A stretch of 64,000 bases of DNA from Hymenobacter nivis (GTDB lineage: Bacteria; Bacteroidota; Bacteroidia; Cytophagales; Hymenobacteraceae): NCBI RefSeq assembly GCF_006439025.1, contig NZ_RCYZ01000001.1, positions 124,001-188,000 of the forward strand, written 5' to 3'. Shown here piece after piece: positions 11,415 through 19,082 of this stretch; position 1 is the stretch's first letter, and each line of letters starts with the position of its first letter. The notes beneath the pieces are model-generated. The model was not told the DNA's origin, made no database searches, and saw only the letters and a list, made by a program, of their open reading frames with translations. The position numbers were made by a program, and so were the translations under genes.

Positions 11415-12412
11415 ACACGCTGCCCGTTTTTTCTTCTTCCTCTGAGCCCACCGGCCTGCCCAAGTGGCAGCAGCCCGAAAAGGTAGCCGGCTGGGTAATG
11501 CTGGCCGGCCTGGGGGCCGCCGGAGTCTACGGCTGGGGCTACATCGTGCCCTTCCTGGTGGCCATGGTGTTCGACACCGTGCGGCTGGGCATTGGGCTGG
11601 GGGCCCTGTTCGTGCTGTTTTTGCTGGGCACCAACAAGCGCATCCAGGCCGGCTTTTGGTACGCGGGGCAGCGTATTTTGCGCACCGCGGCGGGCATTTT
11701 CGTCAACACCGACCCCATCGGCATCATGGAGGACTACATCCGCACCACCGAGCAGGAGGCGCGCAAGATGGACGCCGAAGTGGGCCACATCGAGGGGGCC
11801 CGCGAGCTGGTGCAGCGCAAGCTGGCCGCCAACGCCGCCCAAACCCGCGAGTACCTGGCCCTGGCCGACGCCGCCACCCGCCAGGGCGAAAAGGACGCCG
11901 CCGACAGCTACGCCAGCCGCGCCGCCCAGCTCCAGGACTACAGCCAGCGCCTGCAGCCCATGGCCACCACCACGGCCAACGTGAGCGTGGTGATGCGCCA
12001 GATTCTGAAAGCGGCCCTGCGCCAGATCGACGCCAGCAAGTTCAAGGTCAACCTTTTGAAGGACGAGTATGAGCTGGTGAAGCGCACCAGCTCGGGCATG
12101 CGGGCGGCGATGAATATCCTGCGCGGCGACCCCGACAAGAAGTACTTCTTCGACCTGGCCACCGACCGCGTGGCCCAGGACATGGCCCAGCAGCTCGGCC
12201 AAATCAAGCAGGCCATGCGCTACTCGCAGGAGTTCGTGAAGGAAATGGACATCCAGAACGGTGTGATGAGCGCCCAAGGCCAGCGCTTGCTGGAGAAGTA
12301 CCAAAAAGGCGACTTCAACGCCCTGATGACCACCGACAAACCCGCTGCCCAACCCGCCGCTGCCACCCTAAAAAAAGCTTCCGATGATGCCTATTCTAGC
12401 CTGCTTGACTAG
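11411..12412 (+). CDS. Membrane protein with long helical cytoplasmic part, second gene of cassette
   Basis: A 333-residue protein. Two or three membrane segments lie at about 26-75 (VAGWVMLAGLGAAGVYGWGY, then VRLGIGLGALFVLFLLGTN), followed by a mostly helical domain to the C-terminus (TEQEARKMDAEVGHIEGARE, TANVSVVMRQILKAALRQID). The helical part has the flavour of PspA/TelA-type stress proteins, but no defining motif allows that call. It overlaps the preceding coiled-coil gene by four bases and is followed, after a hairpin, by the SBP-OmpA fusion. It probably forms the inner-membrane platform of the cassette. This is inference from order and topology. Confidence 0.82.
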   Translation: MNTLPVFSSSSEPTGLPKWQQPEKVAGWVMLAGLGAAGVYGWGYIVPFLVAMVFDTVRLGIGLGALFVLFLLGTNKRIQAGFWYAGQRILRTAAGIFVNTDPIGIMEDYIRTTEQEARKMDAEVGHIEGARELVQRKLAANAAQTREYLALADAATRQGEKDAADSYASRAAQLQDYSQRLQPMATTTANVSVVMRQILKAALRQIDASKFKVNLLKDEYELVKRTSSGMRAAMNILRGDPDKKYFFDLATDRVAQDMAQQLGQIKQAMRYSQEFVKEMDIQNGVMSAQGQRLLEKYQKGDFNALMTTDKPAAQPAAATLKKASDDAYSSLLD

Positions 12413-12458
12413 CTGCGCCCTGGGCCAGCTCGTGCTGCTGCTACTGGGCTGCTAGCGG

Positions 12459-12538
12459 TGTACCGCCAAGCTGTGCTTGGCCTTGCCCCAGGGCCCCCAA
12501 GGCAGCATACGCAGGGCCAAGCACAGCTTGGCGGTACA
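12459..12538. repeat. Inverted repeat, TGTACCGCCAAGCTGTGCTTGG family, copy 1
   Basis: Hairpin between the second and third genes of the cassette. Each arm is about 28 bases, beginning TGTACCGCCAAGCTGTGCTT and ending in GGCC(T)TGC, with about 24 bases between. The same core recurs at 39813-39863. It sits within a tight operon, so it may tune expression between the membrane protein and the SBP-OmpA gene. Confidence 0.75.
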
Positions 12539-12581
12539 GCCAGGGGCCCTTTCTCTTCAACTTCTTTACACTTTCCCTACA

Positions 12582-14360
12582 ATGACAACCCGCGGTAAAA
12601 TCGTTATCGGCGCCTTGCTCGCCGTACTCCTCTACTTTGGCATCAACAAACTGGTGGCCAGCGGTAGATTCTTCAAACCGGCCGAAACCCAGTCGGTGCT
12701 GCTCAGCTCGATTGAGCTGCCGGCGGCCACCGGCGGGGCCCGCACCAACCTGGCCGTGCCGCTGGCCCCGCTGCCCGGCACGGCCCCGGCCGAAAAAGGC
12801 ACTGCCCTCACCTGGGAAGTGATGGCTTGGAACAGCCAGATGGCCGCCATGCTGGCCAACGGGGGCCCCCGCACCACGCAGGGCTCGGCACTGGCCGCCA
12901 ACGGCTTGGACGTGCAAATCAACCGCCAGGACGACGTGGCCAAGATGCAGGCCGACCTAGTGAAAAACGCCCTCGACCTGCAAAGCAACCCGCAGGCCCC
13001 GGGCTTGGTGGTGAGCATTATGGGCGACGGCCTGCCGGCCTTCTCGGCGGTGCAGGCGCAGCTGGCCAAGGCCGGTACGGGCCTGGCCGTCATCCCCTAC
13101 AGCGTGGGCAAATCGTTTGGAGAAGACAAGCTGATGGGCCCCAAAACCTGGCTCGACAACCCCAAGGCGGCGCTGGGCAAAACCATTGCCTGCTACCTGC
13201 GCGACGGCGACCAGAACATAGCCCTGAAGTGGTGCGCCGACAACGGCCTGAAGGTCAACCCCGACGAGACGACCTACGACCCGCAGGCCGTGAACTTCAT
13301 GGCCGCCGCCGACTTCCTGGCCGCCGCCGAGAAGTACATCGTGGGCAAGCCCGAGAGCCGCGCCCAAGTTATTAACGGCCGCAACACCGGCACCCGGGTG
13401 GACGTGGTGGCCGACGCCGTGGCCACCTGGACGCCCGGCGACGTGAACATTGCCAAGCAGAAGGGCGGCCTCGTCAACATCGTGTCCACCAAGGACTACT
13501 CCAACCAAATGCCCAATATCATGGTGACCACCAAGCGCTGGTACGACGCCCACCCGCAGCAAGTGCTGGGCCTGATGACGGCCCTGGCCGTGGCCGGCGA
13601 CCAAGTAAAAAGCCACCCCGAAGCGTTGAGCCGCGCCGCCGACATTTCGGCCCAGGTGTACGGCGACCAGGACAAGCCCGGCGCCTACTGGCTGAAGTAC
13701 TACAAGGGCACGAGCGAGGCCGACCAAACCGGCGAAGTGGTGGAGCTAGGTGGCAGCAAAGCCTTCAACTTCAGCGACAATCTGGCCTTGTTTGGCTTGG
13801 ATAATGGCGGCACCAACATCTACGCCGCGGTGTACAAAACCTTCGGCGACGTACAGAAGAAGCTGTACCCCAAGGAGCTGCCCAGCTACGTGCCGCTCGA
13901 CGCGATGCTCGACCTGGGGCCCCTGCGCAAGCTGCAAGCCCAGTACCAGGGCAAGGCCGTGGCCCCGGCCGAAACGCCCAAGTTTGCCGCCGACGATGAA
14001 ATCAGCCGCCGCGTGAGCCAGCGCGTGTGGGACATCGAGTTCAACACCGGCCAGAGCACCTTCACACCGGCCGCCCAGCGCCAGCTCAGCCAATTGTTTG
14101 ACGACCTCGTGGTGGCCGGCCGCCTGAAAGTGGCCGTGCACGGCTACACCGACAACGTGGGGGCCCCCGCCCAAAACCTGCGCCTCTCCGAAACTCGCGC
14201 CCAGGCCGTGGCCCAGTGGCTGGCCCAGCAGAGCGCCAGCGCCTTCCCCGCCGGCCGCGTGCAAGTGTACGCCCACGGCGCTGCCGAGCCCGTGGCCCCC
14301 AACGCCACCGAAGCCGGCCGCGCCCAAAACCGACGCGTCGAAATCGTACTGGGCAATTAA
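12582..14360 (+). CDS. Periplasmic substrate-binding protein fused to OmpA peptidoglycan-binding domain
   Basis: A 592-residue protein from the ATG at 12582 (MTTRGKIVIGALLAVLLYF). An N-terminal membrane anchor (about 6-24) leads to a type 2 periplasmic binding domain of the nitrate/sulfonate/phosphate class (about 70-470; TWEVMAWNSQMAAMLANGG, VVSIMGDGLPAFSAVQAQL, VDVVADAVATWTPGDVNIA). From residue 482 an OmpA-type domain follows (VWDIEFNTGQSTFTP, GYTDNVG, NLRLSETRAQAV), with the Asp and Arg that grip peptidoglycan present. The protein should span from the inner membrane to the cell wall. It is followed by an ABC permease and ATPase, so it probably feeds or senses for that transporter. The ligand is unknown. 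Confidence 0.9.
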   Translation: MTTRGKIVIGALLAVLLYFGINKLVASGRFFKPAETQSVLLSSIELPAATGGARTNLAVPLAPLPGTAPAEKGTALTWEVMAWNSQMAAMLANGGPRTTQGSALAANGLDVQINRQDDVAKMQADLVKNALDLQSNPQAPGLVVSIMGDGLPAFSAVQAQLAKAGTGLAVIPYSVGKSFGEDKLMGPKTWLDNPKAALGKTIACYLRDGDQNIALKWCADNGLKVNPDETTYDPQAVNFMAAADFLAAAEKYIVGKPESRAQVINGRNTGTRVDVVADAVATWTPGDVNIAKQKGGLVNIVSTKDYSNQMPNIMVTTKRWYDAHPQQVLGLMTALAVAGDQVKSHPEALSRAADISAQVYGDQDKPGAYWLKYYKGTSEADQTGEVVELGGSKAFNFSDNLALFGLDNGGTNIYAAVYKTFGDVQKKLYPKELPSYVPLDAMLDLGPLRKLQAQYQGKAVAPAETPKFAADDEISRRVSQRVWDIEFNTGQSTFTPAAQRQLSQLFDDLVVAGRLKVAVHGYTDNVGAPAQNLRLSETRAQAVAQWLAQQSASAFPAGRVQVYAHGAAEPVAPNATEAGRAQNRRVEIVLGN

Positions 14361-14364
14361 TTAA

Positions 14365-14462
14365 CTGTAGCGCGGACTTTGTAGTCCGCGGCTCTGAACG
14401 GTCGCCGCACGATTATCGGCAGGACGAAGCGAGAGTCGCGGACTACAAAGTCCGCGCTACAG
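14365..14462. repeat. Inverted repeat, GTAGCGCGGACTTTGTAGTCCGCG family, copy 2
   Basis: Imperfect palindrome of about 98 bases between the SBP-OmpA gene and the permease. The left arm starts TGTAGCGCGGACTTTGTAGT and continues CCGCG; the right arm is GTCGCGGACTACAAAGTCCG followed by CGCTACA. The middle contains ATTATCGGCAGGACGAAGC, also seen reverse-complemented in the copies at 31186 and 38205. It is a repeated hairpin or miniature element. Confidence 0.85.
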
Positions 14463-14490
14463 TACGCCCCACCCTAAAACCAACTTCCCA

Positions 14491-15267
14491 ATGCACGCGC
14501 TTTTCACCCCCAATGCCCAGCCGCGCCGCACGGTGCTGGCCACGCTCGTCGGCACGCAGGCGGCGGTGCTGCTGGGCCTGTGGGCGTTTTACCCGCTCCA
14601 AATCTTCCCCCGGCTCGGCGACGTGCTGGGGGCCCTGGGCGACCTGGTGACCACCCAGGGCCTGGTGCCGGCGCTGTGGGCCAGCATGGTCACGGCCGGG
14701 CAGGCGTTGGCGGGGGCCACGGCGCTGGCGCTGCTGGTTTCGTACTGCACGGCGCTGCCGTTTTTCCGGCCGCTGGCGTTCGTGGCCTCTAAACTGCGCT
14801 ACCTCACGCTCACGGGGCTCACGTTTTTCATGGCCCTGCTGCTCAGCTCGGGCCACCAGGTGAAGCTTTCGGTGCTCACCTTCGGGGCCACGGTGTACCT
14901 CGTCACGGGCATGACGCGCGTGATCCTCGACACCACGCAGGAGGAAATGGACCACGCCCGCACGCTGGGCCTGGGCGAGTGGCGCAGCTTCTGGGAAGTG
15001 GTGGTGCGCGGCAAGCTGCCCGCCATGCTCGAAGTGGTGCGCCAAAACTTCGCCATCGTCTGGACGCTGATTACGCTGGTCGAAACGCTCTACCAGTCCG
15101 AAGGCGGCATCGGCCTGCTGCTCTACAAGCAAAACCGCTACCTGCACCTCGACGGCGTGCTGGCCATTCAGCTCGTCATCCTCGCCACCGGGGCCCTGCA
15201 AGACTACGGCTTTGAGGCGCTCAGAAGGTGGATTTTCCCCTACGCCGCGCTGGGCACCGCGCGGTAA
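14491..15267 (+). CDS. ABC transporter permease (SsuC/TauC-like)
   Basis: Inner-membrane permease of 258 residues with about six membrane segments (for example TVLATLVGTQAAVLLGLWAF and the LTGLTFFMALLLSSG region). The ATPase-contact loop is visible as EEMDHARTLGLGEWRSFWEV at about 150-170, the EAA motif of nitrate/sulfonate/taurine-type importers. It lies between the SBP-OmpA gene and the ATPase gene, which supports one import or sensing complex. The substrate cannot be read from sequence. A hairpin repeat sits just upstream of its start. Confidence 0.9.
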   Translation: MHALFTPNAQPRRTVLATLVGTQAAVLLGLWAFYPLQIFPRLGDVLGALGDLVTTQGLVPALWASMVTAGQALAGATALALLVSYCTALPFFRPLAFVASKLRYLTLTGLTFFMALLLSSGHQVKLSVLTFGATVYLVTGMTRVILDTTQEEMDHARTLGLGEWRSFWEVVVRGKLPAMLEVVRQNFAIVWTLITLVETLYQSEGGIGLLLYKQNRYLHLDGVLAIQLVILATGALQDYGFEALRRWIFPYAALGTAR

Positions 15268-15330
15268 CACCTCCCTCCCCCATTCCCGTGCGCGGCCCCG
15301 TAGCGGCCGCGCTACCTTCTACTCACTGCT

Positions 15331-16164
15331 ATGACGCCTTTCCCGCATACCTACAAAGCCCCGCTCTTGACGCTGGAAAACGTCTCGATGCGCTTCGGCT
15401 CCGAACTCGTCCTGCGCGACCTCAACGCCCAGGTACTCGACGTAATCCGCCCCGGCATGAGCCAGGGGCAAGTGGTGGGCATCTACGGGCGCTCGGGCAT
15501 CGGCAAGTCGGTGCTGTGCCGGCTGCTGGCGGGGTTGGGGGCCCCCAGCGCGGGCACCGTGCGGGTGGGCGAAGCCCAGCAGCCCGTGCGCGCCGGCGCC
15601 GTGGGCTACGTGCAGCAGCGCTACCCGCTGTTCAACCACTACTCGCTGGCCGACAACCTATTGCTAGCCGCTCGCCGCAAGCACGCCCCCGCCGACGCCC
15701 TGGCCCACGTGGACGTGTACCTCGACCGCTTCGGCCTGGGGGCACACCGCCGCAAGTACCCGGCCCAGCTCTCGGGCGGGCAGCGCCAGCGGGCGGCCAT
15801 CGCCCAGCAGCTGCTCTGCTCCGACCACCTCATCTTGCTCGACGAGCCCTTCTCGGGCCTCGACGTGGCGATGATCGACGAGGTGAAGAAGATCATCATC
15901 GAAGTCACGACCCTCGACGAGCTGAACACGGTGCTCATCGTGTCGCACGACGTCGCCACCACCACCGCCCTCGCCGACCGCCTCTGGCTGCTGAGCCACG
16001 AACGCGACGCCGCTACCGGCCAGCTCCTGCCCGGGGCCACCATCAGCCCCCGCCACCAGTACAACCTGGCCGATACCGGCCTAGCCTGGCACCCCAACGT
16101 GGAAAGCGAACCCGAATTCGCGCAGTTCGTGGAGCACTTGAAGGATGAGATTCGGGGGAGTTAG
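15331..16164 (+). CDS. ABC transporter ATP-binding protein of the SBP-OmpA cassette
   Basis: Cytoplasmic ATPase of 277 residues that would power the permease encoded just upstream. Walker A is GRSGIGKS (53-60), where the usual Cys is replaced by Ile; the signature LSGGQRQR starts at about 147; Walker B is LILLDEP at about 168-174; and the H-loop is IVSHD. The C-terminal 50 residues (GATISPRHQYNLADTGLAWH) extend past the core and match no domain I know. It is the last GC-rich gene of the five-gene set; an AT-rich nuclease-like gene starts 44 bases later. Confidence 0.93.
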   Translation: MTPFPHTYKAPLLTLENVSMRFGSELVLRDLNAQVLDVIRPGMSQGQVVGIYGRSGIGKSVLCRLLAGLGAPSAGTVRVGEAQQPVRAGAVGYVQQRYPLFNHYSLADNLLLAARRKHAPADALAHVDVYLDRFGLGAHRRKYPAQLSGGQRQRAAIAQQLLCSDHLILLDEPFSGLDVAMIDEVKKIIIEVTTLDELNTVLIVSHDVATTTALADRLWLLSHERDAATGQLLPGATISPRHQYNLADTGLAWHPNVESEPEFAQFVEHLKDEIRGS

Positions 16165-16208
16165 AATCAGTGGTTCCTCCTGCAGACATTTGCTTTAAAC
16201 GCCTAGAA

Positions 16209-17369
16209 ATGACTACCAATCAACCTATGGAAGCTGACAAAATTTTCGAAGACAAGGAGCGTACAGATTTCAATTTTGCCAATCATTTAGATGACCTATT
16301 TAACTTCTATGATAGAAGTGCGAAACCGGAGTTTACTAAAGTTAGAGACATTATCAATGAGTGGTTCGTCGATTACCCTCAAAGTGAAAAGAGTGAACTC
16401 AAAACTAGGTTCAGAAAAGCCTTTTCACCTGCCTTCTTCGAGCTGTTTATTTATCAACTATTCACAAAACAAGGATTCACACTTACGCCTCATCCTCAAA
16501 TACAAGGAACTGATAAGTCGCCTGATTTTCTCGCTGAAAAGGGTGACATAAGTTTTTATATTGAAGCGAAAGAAGCAACAGATACATCTGATAGTGAAGC
16601 AGCCGTAAATAAGCAGGTTAATGCTATTTATGATGCCTTATCGAAGCTTGATATTCCTAATTATTGGCTCTTTATTGAGAAATTAAAAATCAAGAGCACT
16701 CAGCAACCTAGCAGCAAAAAGACAGTTGAATACCTTAAAAGGCAATTACCTGACTACATTTCAAATATCGTTGCAGCAGACATCCAATTATCAGATTGGA
16801 GCAGCGTTATTCCACTCGTAGTCGACAGGGCCGATGTTAAATTAGTTGTAAGACTTTTCCCAAAATCTGCAGAACATAGCAAAAAAGAATCAACGCCAAC
16901 TATCGGTGGATTACCGGGAGGCAGTGGCTGGGGATACCCTGAAGAAGAACTAATAAAAAGCGCAGTACATAAGAAGGCATCTCGCTATGGTGAACTGGAT
17001 AAGCCTTATTTAATATGTATCAATGTATTTAGCCGCCTCGGCATCACTGATACTGGAGTAAAAAATGCTCTTCTGGGATCCCTAGTTGATTCATTACCGA
17101 GTAATCCTAATAGTCTTCATTTTCAAAGGAAACGTGCCGAAAATGGAGTATTCTATTCGGAGTCAGGTCTAACCAAAACGCGAGTTAGTGGCATTTTTGT
17201 AACCAGCGTCTTTCCTTCTAATGTTGACGTTGCGCATCATTGGCTAGCAAAACACCCATGTGGAAAAATGGAATTAGATTTTACTGCACTCAAACTAAGT
17301 TATCAGGAATTTGATGGCTCTCATTGGCAGCTAATTCCAGGTCAGGGTATTGCAGATATTTTAAAATAG
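16209..17369 (+). CDS. AT-rich gene with PD-(D/E)XK nuclease signature
   Basis: A 386-residue protein from the ATG at 16209; a GTG at 16170 is in frame but less likely. Residues 78-121 show the order expected of a PD-(D/E)XK nuclease core: Glu78 in FFELFIYQLF, Pro105-Asp106 in SPDFL, then Glu119-x-Lys121 in YIEAKEA. This is the shape of restriction-type and repair-type nucleases. The remainder shows no helicase, methylase or DNA-binding motif that I recognise. The gene is markedly AT-rich against both neighbours, so it was probably gained by transfer. It may be a stand-alone defence gene; function is unproven. Confidence 0.8.
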   Translation: MTTNQPMEADKIFEDKERTDFNFANHLDDLFNFYDRSAKPEFTKVRDIINEWFVDYPQSEKSELKTRFRKAFSPAFFELFIYQLFTKQGFTLTPHPQIQGTDKSPDFLAEKGDISFYIEAKEATDTSDSEAAVNKQVNAIYDALSKLDIPNYWLFIEKLKIKSTQQPSSKKTVEYLKRQLPDYISNIVAADIQLSDWSSVIPLVVDRADVKLVVRLFPKSAEHSKKESTPTIGGLPGGSGWGYPEEELIKSAVHKKASRYGELDKPYLICINVFSRLGITDTGVKNALLGSLVDSLPSNPNSLHFQRKRAENGVFYSESGLTKTRVSGIFVTSVFPSNVDVAHHWLAKHPCGKMELDFTALKLSYQEFDGSHWQLIPGQGIADILK

Positions 17370-17420
17370 TTACAGCGTAAGTCAACCAGCGTAAAATACC
17401 CAACGGTACGCGCTAATTAT

Positions 17421-17473
17421 TAAACGGGGCGGGTGCGCTGCGGCTACCTGCCGCAATGCACCCGCCCCGTTTA
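17421..17473. terminator. Bidirectional terminator between nuclease-like and Dps-like genes
   Basis: Perfect inverted repeat with arms TAAACGGGGCGGGTGC and its complement, flanked by short A and T runs on either side. It lies between two convergent genes, as expected for a shared terminator. Confidence 0.85.
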
Positions 17474-17497
17474 CTATTCCTGGGGGCCCTAAATGGC

Positions 17498-18166
17498 TTA
17501 TTGCATGTGCACGCGGAACTGCCACACTTGCTTGTCCAGGGCGTAGCTCAACTCCTGCAACTGGTTGGATGTCACTTCGTCAATCTTGCTCTGGTGGTCG
17601 ATGCGCTGGCGCACGCGCTTGGCCACAGTGGTGATGCGCTCGGTCATGAGGATGAGCACTTGCTTGTCGGTGAGGTAGCCGCCGGGCATGTCGCCCAGGT
17701 TGGCGGTGGCGGCCACCACGGCGGTGCGGCCGTCGATGGGGTGGCCCACTTGCAGCACGCGCTCGGCCAGGATGTCGGCGTACTTGCGGTACTCGTCGGC
17801 GTTTTCCTGCAGCTTCTCGTGCAGCGGCAGGTACAGGGGGCCCCGCAGGTTCCAGTGGCACTGCTTCGAGTCGTGGAACAGCTCCAGCAGCTCCGCCACC
17901 GTGGCTTGCAGGTCGTCGGTGACGGGCTGGCGCTTGTCGGCTTCCACCGGAATCTGGGCGTCGGCGGCCGGGTTGCGGTAGTCGAGCTTGCCGTTGGCGT
18001 CGGCCGGGGGCGTGGCGGTATTGTCGGGGGCGGTGGGGGCCCCAGGAGCCACCGGGGCAGCTTGCCCGGTGGGGGTCCGGTTGGCGCGGCGGGTTTGGGC
18101 GGTGGCGTGCTGAGGGGCTGCGGCGGCCAACAAGGCTACCGAAGCCGCGAGGAGGTACACTTTCAT
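17498..18166 (-). CDS. Exported Dps/ferritin-like protein
   Basis: A 222-residue protein. A Sec signal peptide (MKVYLLAASVALLAAAAPQHATAQ) is followed by a Pro/Ala-rich linker to about residue 78 and then a Dps-like four-helix domain. Dps-type positions are His104 (CHWNLRGPLYLPLH), His116, Asp131 and Glu135 (YADILAER). The residue that aligns with the Asp four places after the second His (Asp67 in E. coli Dps) is Gln120, so the iron site may be altered. Dps proteins are normally cytoplasmic; export suggests periplasmic iron or peroxide handling. Family membership is well supported, export is predicted from sequence, and enzymatic activity is uncertain. Confidence 0.88.
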   Translation of the reverse strand: MKVYLLAASVALLAAAAPQHATAQTRRANRTPTGQAAPVAPGAPTAPDNTATPPADANGKLDYRNPAADAQIPVEADKRQPVTDDLQATVAELLELFHDSKQCHWNLRGPLYLPLHEKLQENADEYRKYADILAERVLQVGHPIDGRTAVVAATANLGDMPGGYLTDKQVLILMTERITTVAKRVRQRIDHQSKIDEVTSNQLQELSYALDKQVWQFRVHMQ

Positions 18167-18408
18167 AAAAATGAAAAAAGAAGAAATTGGGCCGGCGGTA
18201 GGGCCCCGGGTGGGGCCGGCGTCTCCGGCGTGAGGGAATGCGCTTTCAACGGCCTCCAGCCTTAGGCCTCGCTTAGCAATCGCTTAAAATTGCCTTAAGA
18301 CCACGCCTGGGGGCCCCAGGGTGGCGTTTATAACGGTGTACTTGCCGTTTAAACATTACCGGGCGCCGTGCGTTGCGGGGCTGCGGGGGCCTGGCCTTTT
18401 CTATTCTT

Positions 18409-19080
18409 ATGCGACTATTAATAATTGAGGACGAGCCCGGCATTGCCCGGTTCCTGAAGCAGGGGCTCGAGGAAGAGGCCTTCGCCGTGGACGTGGCCGG
18501 CACGGGGCCCGCCGGCCTGGCCCTGGCCCAAGCCCAGCCCTACGCCCTGCTGCTGGTGGACTGGATGCTGCCCGGCCTGAGCGGGCTGGAGGTGTGCCAG
18601 CAGCTGCGCGCCGCCCACAACCGCACGCCCCTCATCTTCCTCACCGCCCGCGATGCCGTGGCCGACACCATCGCCGGCTTGCAGGCGGGGGCCAACGACT
18701 ACATCAAGAAGCCGTTCCACTTCGAGGAGTTGCTCGAGCGCATCCGGGTGCAGCTGCGGGCGCCGGGGCCCCCGGCCGCGCCCGAGCGCTTCCAGGTGGG
18801 GCCCATCGTGCTCGACGTGGCCACCCACCAGGTGCACAAAGGCGGCGAGGAAATCATGCTCACCCAGAAAGAGTTTGCCCTGCTCGAATACCTGCTGCGC
18901 CACAAGGGCAAGGTGTGCCGCCGCCAAAGCATCATTGAAAACGTGTGGGACATCCACTTCGAGTACAACACCGGTGTGATTGACGTGTACATGAACGCGC
19001 TGCGCAAAAAGCTCAAGCTGGGCAAGGAAGACGAGTACCTCCAAACCATCCGCGGCATTGGGTACGCCGCCCGCGACTAG
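18409..19080 (+). CDS. OmpR-family response regulator
   Basis: Two-component DNA-binding regulator of 223 residues, counted from the ATG at 18409. The receiver domain has the acidic pair (IEDEPG), the phospho-acceptor Asp51 (LLVDWMLPG), the switch Thr (FLTARD) and the Lys (YIKKPF). The C-terminal half is a winged-helix domain (LTQKEFALLEYLLRHKGKVC, NTGVIDVYMNALRKKL, IRGIGYAARD). It is followed after two bases by its histidine kinase. It resembles CusR/QseB-type regulators that control envelope or metal stress genes, but no target is visible nearby; the 242 bases upstream hold only its promoter. Confidence 0.93.
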   Translation: MRLLIIEDEPGIARFLKQGLEEEAFAVDVAGTGPAGLALAQAQPYALLLVDWMLPGLSGLEVCQQLRAAHNRTPLIFLTARDAVADTIAGLQAGANDYIKKPFHFEELLERIRVQLRAPGPPAAPERFQVGPIVLDVATHQVHKGGEEIMLTQKEFALLEYLLRHKGKVCRRQSIIENVWDIHFEYNTGVIDVYMNALRKKLKLGKEDEYLQTIRGIGYAARD

Positions 19081-19082
19081 CC

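Noticed and set aside
11411-12412. Possible TelA or PspA homologue
   Set aside because: Membrane segments followed by helices are compatible, but no defining motif of either family can be pointed out, so it is described without a family name.
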